From: Ereboglobus sp. PH5-10
GTDB lineage: Bacteria; Verrucomicrobiota; Verrucomicrobiia; Opitutales; Opitutaceae
NCBI RefSeq assembly: GCF_029504735.1
Contig: NZ_JAQFIP010000002.1
Location: forward strand, 248,001 to 312,000
Direction of reading: 5' to 3'
Length of the DNA stretch: 64,000 nt
The translations under genes and the position numbers were made by a program. The notes beneath the pieces were generated by a model. That model saw nothing but the letters and a program-made list of their open reading frames with translations, did no database searches and had not been told where the DNA came from. Shown piece by piece: positions 46,301 to 55,300 of this stretch (position 1 is its first letter; each line of letters begins with the position of its first letter).

Positions 46301-49300
46301 CACCCACACCGGCACCATAAGCACCGTCGGAGCCACCTTCCGCGCCCCCGGCGGCCTCACCCTCGACAGGCTCATCTCCGGCTCCAATGTTTCCCTCACC
46401 GCGGGCTTCATCACCCTCAACGACCTGCTCCAAACCACCAGCGCCTCCGCGGGCGACATCACCCTCGACGCCACAAACGGAAAAATCCTCGTCACGGGCG
46501 ACGGACGCATCGACGCCGCCTCCGTTTTCTCCGCCACATCCAGGGTTGACGGCTTCACCACAGAAACCGTCGCCAACACCATCACGGCGGGCACCGGCAT
46601 CAACATCACCACGGGCGGCGCCGCCGGCCTCGTTCTCAACGGCGACCTCGAATCCACCGCCGGCAACATCACGCTGGTCTCAAGCGGCAGCCTCGTTTCT
46701 ACCGCCGCCATCACAGCCGCCGCGGGCGCGCTCACCGCCACCTCCGGCTCCGACATGACTCTGGGCGACGTCACCACCGACGGCGCGCAAACCTACACCT
46801 ACTACAACATCTTCACTGCCACCAGCGGCACCCTCAAAACCACCGGCGCGGGCTCTGACATCGCCCTCAAGCAACTGGTTAAAATCCCCGGCACCGACGA
46901 ATACTCCGGCGACATCCTCATCAAGGACGTAAGCGCCGCGGGCGCCTTCTCCGCCACCTCCGGACGCTTCACCCTGCTCGGAGGCGGCACCATCGCCGCG
47001 ATCGGCGACATCTCCATCTCCAATCCGGTGCCCTCGGGCTACACCTACGTCACCGCATGGTATACCAATGTGCACGGCACGATCGACTCGTCCGCCGGCT
47101 CGGTCAGCATTATAAGCGGACGCGGCGGCCTCAACATCAGCGGCACCATCGCCTCCTTCGGCGCACAGTATTACGAATCGTGGAGAACCGTCGCCCGCGG
47201 CACATTCATCACATCCGACACCGACACTGGCGACATCACCTTCAATTACAACGGCAGTTGGGGAGCGCCTGCCATAAGCTTTGAAACAACCACGATTGTG
47301 GACGCCGCCCGCGACATCAAACTCCACTATCCTCCAAACGCCGGCGCGCACTCGGGGACGATCACACTCCCCGCCGGCGCCGTTTTCAACGCAAACAACG
47401 CAATCATCATCGACACCGCCGCGGTCTCATTTGTGTCACTCCTTGCCGACCTTAATTCCGGCGCGGGCGGCATAAACGTCAATGCCAGCGGCACCCTCAT
47501 CCTGGGCAACGCCACCACCACCGGCACCCAGTCCTTTGCCGCTGGCAACATCACGCTCACCGGCACGCTCGGCGGCTCCGGCGACCTCGTCCTCGCCAGC
47601 ACCACCGGCTCCATCGCCCTCACGGGTGAGGACGCCCTCATCGACATGGGGGGCGACATCACCGTCACCGCCGCCACCACCTTCACCACCGCCGCCGCCG
47701 TCAACACCATCACCGCGGGCACTAACATCGCCATCACCGCCAACGACGACATCACCATCAACGGCAACCTCACCGCCGCCTCCGCCGGCGACGCCGGCGC
47801 GATTACCCTCACCTCCAACGCGGGCGACATCTCCCTCCTCAAAGTCACCGCCACCTCCAACGGCGACCAAACCTACACCGCCGCCGGCAGCATTCTCCTC
47901 ACCGACATCCTCGACGCCGGAGCCGGCTCCATCACCGCCAACGCCGGCGGCGACCTCACCCTCCCCACCATCACCGCCGACAACGCCCTCAGCTTCACCG
48001 GCTCCAACATCTACATCACCGGCACCCTCGAAACCACCAACGCCGCCGACGGCGGCATCACCCTCGTCGGCACCGGCAGCACCATCATGGTGCACACCGC
48101 CACCACCAACGGCCTCATCGACGCCGCCGGCGCGTTCACCTCCACCTCCGCCGCCTTTGTTTCCAACTCCGCCGCCAACACCATCAACGCCGGCGGCTCC
48201 GTGAAAATCGAGGCAACCACCGACGACGTCGTCCTCAACGGCGCGCTTACCTCGGGCAACACGATCATGATCGTCTCGCAAACCGGCATCACCAGCGGCT
48301 CCCTCGCCACCATCACCGCCGACGGCTCCATCACCATGCGCAACGCCAACGCGCACATCATCCTCTATGGCGACATGGAATCCGCGTCCGGCGGCATCAA
48401 CCTGCAAAGCCGCGCTCAAGTCTTCCTGCGCGGCGATGTCAAATCCGGGGTCACAGGCACCGACGGCATCCGCGTCGAATCCTCCATCGCCTCCATCGAA
48501 ACCAAAAACGTCCTCACCGGCGGCGCGCAAACCTACGTCATTAAAGGCAGCGACAGATGGTATTTCAAGGCCAACGGCGCGCTCACCTCGCTCGACGCCG
48601 CCACCGGCGACATCACCATCATCGCCCGCCCCTCCGAAGGCGTCACCTTCTCCGGATCAAGCAAAGTGAACGCCGCCGGCAAGTTCACCTCCACCATGGG
48701 CGGCGCGTTCACCACCGTCGGCGCGGCAAACACCATCACTGCGGGCGGCCTCATTACCATCAGCTCCACAAGCATCGCCCTCAATGGCGCCGTCTTCAAC
48801 GACGCGGGCATCCTCCTCACGGCGAACAACGGCTCCATCACGACAACTGCGCAAATCACCGCCACGACGGGCAACGTCATCATGAACGCCGGCGCCGGCT
48901 CCATCACCGCCAACGCCGGCATCCTCAGCGGCGGCACCCAATCCTACACCGCCGGCAGCCTCACCGCCAGCGGACAGCTTCGCACCACCAGCGCCGCCAC
49001 CGGTGACATCGTCATCAGCACCACCGGCGCGACACTGCTCACCGGCGACAACCAAATCGACGCCGCGCGCTCATTCACCGCCAACGCCCGCGAACTCACC
49101 ACCGCCTCCGCCGCCAACACCATCGCCGCCGCCGCCGACATCACCATCACCACCACCGACGACATCACCATCAACGGCAACCTCACCGCCGCCTCCACGG
49201 GCGACGCCGGCGCGATCACGCTCACCTCCAGCGCGGGCGACATCTCGCTCATCAAAGTCACCGCCACCTCCAACGGCGACCAAACCTACACCGCCGCCGG

Positions 49301-52300
49301 CTCCATCCTCCTCACCGACATCCTCGACGCCGGCGCCGGCTCCATCACCGCCACCGCCGGCGGCGACCTCACCCTCCCCACCATCACCGCCGGCAACGAC
49401 CTGCGCTTCACCGCCGGCAACAACATCCACGTTGTCGGCACGCTCGCCACCACCAACGCCGCCGCCGGCATCACCCTCGCCGCCGCCGGCACCACCACCC
49501 TCGTCCACACCGCCACCACCAACGGCCTCGTCGACGCCGCCGGCAAGTTCACCTCCACCTCCGCCGCCTTCCTCTCCGAAACCGCCGCCAACACCATCAC
49601 GACCGTCGGCGACATCACCATCACAGCCACAAGCAACGCCGGCATCGCCATCTACGGCGACATCCTCTCCACCGCCGGCTCCCTCCTCACCGACTCCTAC
49701 GGCAACACCACCGTCAACGCCAGCGTCACCACCTCCGGCAGCCAGATTTACGAAACCATGCACGGCACGGGCGGCATCACTATCACCGGCACCCTCGCGA
49801 CCACCAACGCCTCCGACGGCGACATCCGCCTCCTCTCCCACAACACCGCGACGCTCTCCGGCGACGCCCTCATCAACGCCGACGGCGCCGTTTACGTTGA
49901 CGCGCTGACCCTCGTCACGGCGGGCTCCGCCAACACCATCACCGCAGGCAAATGGATATCCGTCCACGCCACCACCGCCACCGGCGACGCCGTCACCCTC
50001 AACGGCGCGCTCACCGCCATCAACGACAACATCCAAATCGTCACCGCGGGCGGCAACATCACCGCCAACGCCACGCTCACCGCCGACACCTCCGCCGTCG
50101 AACTCGACGCCGGCTCGAATGGTAACATCACCGTCGGCAATGTCCTGACCGGTGGCACGCAAGCCTACGCCGGCGGCAGCTTCACCGGCACCGGCCTGCT
50201 TAAAACCACCTACGCCAACGACGGCGACATCGTCATCAACACCACCGGCGCGACATTGCTCACCGGCGATTACGGCCTCATCAACGCCGCCGGCGCGTTC
50301 ACCTCCACCTCCGCCTCCTTCCGCTCCGAAACCGCAGCCAACACCATCACGACCGTCGGCGACATCGCCATCACAGCCACAAGCAACGCCGGCATCGCCA
50401 TCAACGGCGACATCCTCTCCACCGCCGGCTCCCTCCTCACCGACTCCTACGGCAACACCACCGTCAACGCCGGCGTCACCACCTCCGGCAGCCAGGTTTA
50501 CGAAACCATGCACGGCACGGGCGGCATCACAATCACCGGCACCCTCGAAACCACCAACGCCTCCGACGGCGACATCCGCCTCCTCTCCCACAACACCGCG
50601 ACGCTCTCCGGCGACGCCCTCATCAACGCCGACGGCGCCGTCTACGTTGACGCGCTGACCCTCGTCACGGCGGGCTCCGCCAACACCATCACCGCCGGCA
50701 AATGGATATCCGTCCACGCCACCGCCGCCACCGGCGACGCCGTCACCCTCAACGGCGCGCTCACCGCCATCAACGACAACATCCAAATCGTCACCGCGGG
50801 CGGCAACATCACCGCCAACGCCACGCTCACCGCCGACACCTCCGCCGTCGAACTCGACGCCGGCTCGAATGGCAACATCACCGTCGGCAATGTCCTCACC
50901 GGCGGCACCCAAGCCTACGCCGGCGGCTCCTTCACCGGCACCGGCCTGCTTAAAACCACCTACGCCAACGACGGCGACATCGTCATCAACACCACCGGCG
51001 CCACCCTCATCACCGGTGACGACGGTCGCATCGACTCCGCCGCGCAACTTACCGCCGCCGCCGACTCATTCACAACCTCGTCAACAACCAACACCATCAC
51101 CACCGTCGGCGACATCACCATCGCCACCCTCACCGACATCGCGCTCAACGGCAACCTCGACACCTCCGCCGCGCTCACCCTCACCTCCACCGCCGGCAAC
51201 ATCGCCCTCACCGACATCAACGCACTCTCCAACGGCGACCAAACCCACACCGCCGCCGGCTCCATCCTTCTCTCGAACACCCTCAACGCCGGCTCCGGAG
51301 GCATCACCGCCACCGCGGGCGGCGCGCTCACCGTCGTCAACGCCACAGGCAGCTCCGCCATCGCCCTCACCGGCTCGCAAATCACCCTCACCGGACTGCT
51401 CGCCACCGCCAACGCCTCCGACGGAGCCATCACCCTCAACGCCACCGACGCGGGCATCACCCTCGCCGACTCCGGCGCGATCAACTCCGCCGACACCCTC
51501 TCGGCCACCGCCAACGGCACCTTCCTCTCCACCGCCGCCGCCAACACCATCACCGCCGCCGGCAACATCGGCATCACCATTGCGCAAGACGGACTAGGCG
51601 CCAAGGGCGACATCCTGCTCAACGGCGCGCTCACATCCACCGCCGGCGGCATCACACTCAACGCCCACGAACGCAACATCACCGCCACCGCGCAAATCAC
51701 CGCCGACACCACCGGCGCCGGCGGCATCACCGCCTACGCGGGATGGGGCGACATCACCCTCGCCGGCGTCCTCACTGGCGGCGCGCAAAACTATTTCTCC
51801 GCCGGCTTCACCGGCACCGGCCACCTCCAGACCACCAACGCCACCCACGGCAACATCAACATAGACGCCCGCGGCATCCTCATCACGGAAGCCGGCGGCC
51901 AAATCACCGCCGCCAATTCGCTCAACGCCACCGCATCCCTCGGCGGCTTCACCACATCCTCCACTGCCAACACCATCACCGCCGGCAACGCCATCACCAT
52001 CGCCACCGCCAACGACATCCAACTCCACGGCGCCGCGACCGCCGTCAACGACATCAAGCTCACCAGCACAACCGGCGACATTCTCTCCACCGCGCGGCTC
52101 ACCTCGTCCGCCGCCGGCCTCGCCGCTACCGCCAACAACGGCGACATCACCCTCGGCAACGCGCAAACCTCCGGCACCCAAATCTACGCCGCCACCACCC
52201 TCACCGGCACCGGCCTCCTCAAAACCACCGACGCCGCCACCGGCGACATCGTCATCAACACCACCGGCGCCACCCTCATCACCGGTGACGACGGAGCCGT

Positions 52301-55300
52301 GGACTCCGCCCGCGACATCAACATTACCGCCGACACCCTCACCACCGCCGCCGTCGCCAACACCCTCGACGCCGCCCGCGACATCGCCATCACCACCACC
52401 GACGACATCACAATCAACGGCAACCTCACCGCCGCCTCCACGGGCGGCCCCGGCGCGATTACGCTCACCTCCGCCGCGGGTGACATCTCGCTCATCAAAG
52501 TCACCGCCACCTCCAACGGCGACCAAACCTACACCGCCGCCGGCAGCATCCTCCTCACCGACATCCTCGACGCCGGCGCCGGCTCCATCACCGCCAACGC
52601 CGGCGGCGACCTCACCCTCGCCACTATCATCGCCGACAACGCCCTCAGCTTCACCGGCTCCAACATCACCATCACCGGCACCCTCGAAACCACCAACGCC
52701 ATCGGCGGCGACATCACCCTCGTCGGCACCGGCAGCACCATCATGGTGCACACCGACACCACCAACGGCCTCATCAACGCCGCCGCCGCCTTCACCTCCA
52801 CCTCCGCCGTCTTCGTTTCCAACTCCGCCGCCAACACCATCAACGCCGGCGGCCCCGTGAAAATCGAGGCAACCTCCGACGACGTCGTCCTCAACGGCGC
52901 GCTTACCTCGGGCAGCACGATCATGATCGTCTCGCAAACCGGCATCACCAGCGGCTCCCTCGCCACAATCATCGCCGCCGGCTCCATCGTCATGAGCAAC
53001 CCCCTCGGGCATATCATCCTCAATGGCGACATGGAATCCGCTTCCGGCGGCATCAACCTCTGGAGCAATAATGACGTCCTCCTGCGCGGCGATGTCAAAT
53101 CCGGCGTCACAGGCACCGACGGCATCCGCGTCGAATCCTCCGTCGCCTCCATCGAAACCAAAAACGTTCTCACCGGCGGCGCGCAAACCTACGTCATTAA
53201 CGGCAGCGAGAGCCGGCATTTCAACGCCACCGGCACGCTCACCTCGCTCGACGCCGCCACCGGCGACATCACCATCATCACCCCCCCCTCCGAAAACACC
53301 ACCTTCACCGAGTCGGGAAATGTGAACGCCGCGGGCAAGTTCACCCACACGGGCGGGATGTTTCTCACCGAAGGCGCCGCCAACACCATCAACGCCGGCG
53401 GCCTCATCTCCATCAGCGCCACAAGCATCGCCCTCAACGGCGCGGTCTTCAACGACACGGACATCCACCTCACTGCGGACGGCGGAGCCATCGCGACAAC
53501 CGCGCAAATCACCGCCACGACGGGCAACGTCATCATGAACGCCGGCGCGGGCGACATCACCACCGCCGGCGTCCTCAGCGGCGGCACCCAATCCTACGCC
53601 GGCGGCTCCTTCACCGGCACCGGCCTCCTCAAGACAACCAACACCGCCACCGGCGACATCGTCATCGCCACCACCGGCGCCACCCTCATCACCGGCGACG
53701 ACGGAGCCGTGGACTCCGCCCGCGACATCAACATGGCCGCCGACACCCTCACCACCGCCGCCGCCGCCAACACCCTCGCCGCCGGGCGCAACATCACCCT
53801 CGCCGCCAACAACGACATCACCATCCAAGGCGACATCACCGCCGCCGCCAACGCCGGCCACGGCGCGATTACGATGACCTCCACCGCCGGCAACATCGCC
53901 CTCCTCCACATCACCGCCACCTCCAACGGCGACCAAGCCTACACCGCCGCCCTCGACATCACCCTCACCGACCTCATCAACACCGGCTCCGGCTCCCTCC
54001 TTGCCGACGCCGGCGGCCTCCTCACCCTCCACTCCGTCATCACCGGCGGCACCCTCGCCCTCACCGGCTCCAGCCTCCTGGTCACCGGCACCCTCCGCAC
54101 CACCAATCCCGCCAGGGGCTCCATCGCCCTCACCGCCACCGGCGCGGACATCACCTTCACCGACGCCGGCTCGATCATCTCCGCCGACACGTTCACCGGA
54201 ACCGCGAAAGGCAATTTTCTAGCCACCACCGTCAGCAACACCCTCGCCGTCGCCAGCACGCTCTCCATCGCCGCCGAAGCCGGAATGGAACTGCACGGCG
54301 CGCTCAACGCCGGCAACGCCATCACCCTCGCCAGCGACGGGGGCGACATCCTCTCCACCGCGCAAATCACCTCCGCCAACGCCGGCCTCGCCGCCACCGC
54401 CAACAACGGCGCCATCACCATCGGCAACGTCACCACCTCCTCCGCCCAAACCTACACCTCGCTCACCCTCACCGGCACCGGCCTCCTCAAAACCACCAAC
54501 GCCTCCACCGGCGACATCCTCATCAACGTCACCGACACCGTGCTCCTCACGGGCCAGGGCGCGATCAATTCCGCCGGCGTCATCACCGGCACCGTCGGCG
54601 CCATCACAGCGGACGGCGCGGCCAACACCCTCACCGCCGCGAAAAACATCAACCTCACCGCCGCAAACGACATCTCCCTCGCGGGCGACCTCGCCTCCGC
54701 CACCGGCAACATCCTCGTCAACACCACCGACGGCGGCAGCGTCACCCTCACCAACCACCTCTCCACACCCTCGGGCGAAATCAAACTCACCACCACCGGC
54801 ACGGGCGCGATCACACTCCACAACGCCACCAGCAGCGGCGACCAAACCCACGCCACCGAGGGCGGCAACATCAACGTTACCGGCACCCTCGCCATCGGCT
54901 CCGGGGCCACGATGCGCTTCTCCACCACCTCCGCCACGGACACCGGCACCACCGTCATCGATGCGGGCGCGGCCCTAGTCGTTCCCAACACCACGCTCCT
55001 TGTCCAAGGCGGCATGTTCCTCGACGAAAACGGACGCATCTCCGCCCCCGTCGGAATCGACATCCAGGGCGCGGGCGCGGGCGTCACCTTCAACGCGGCC
55101 CTTGGCGGCGCGGGCAATCCCCTCGCCACAATCAACATCGCCGGAGCCGGAGCCATCGACATCAACGGCGGCATCGAAACCACCGGCGCGCAAACCTACA
55201 ACACCGACGGCGGCGACATCAACATCACCTCCCTCCTCCGCGCCACCGACAACGGAGCCGCGATCACCTTCGACACCCACAACCCCAGCGGCACCACCGG

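Noticed and set aside
49519-51018. Regular direct repeats that might suggest a CRISPR array
   Set aside because: The units are 750 bp, coding and in frame within tpsA2; there are no 25-40-bp repeats with unique spacers and no cas genes.
51594-54032. An 812-residue minus-strand open frame inside tpsA2
   Set aside because: It is made of AGGGDVAGG-type low-complexity translation complementary to the tpsA2 repeats, with no start context or domain.
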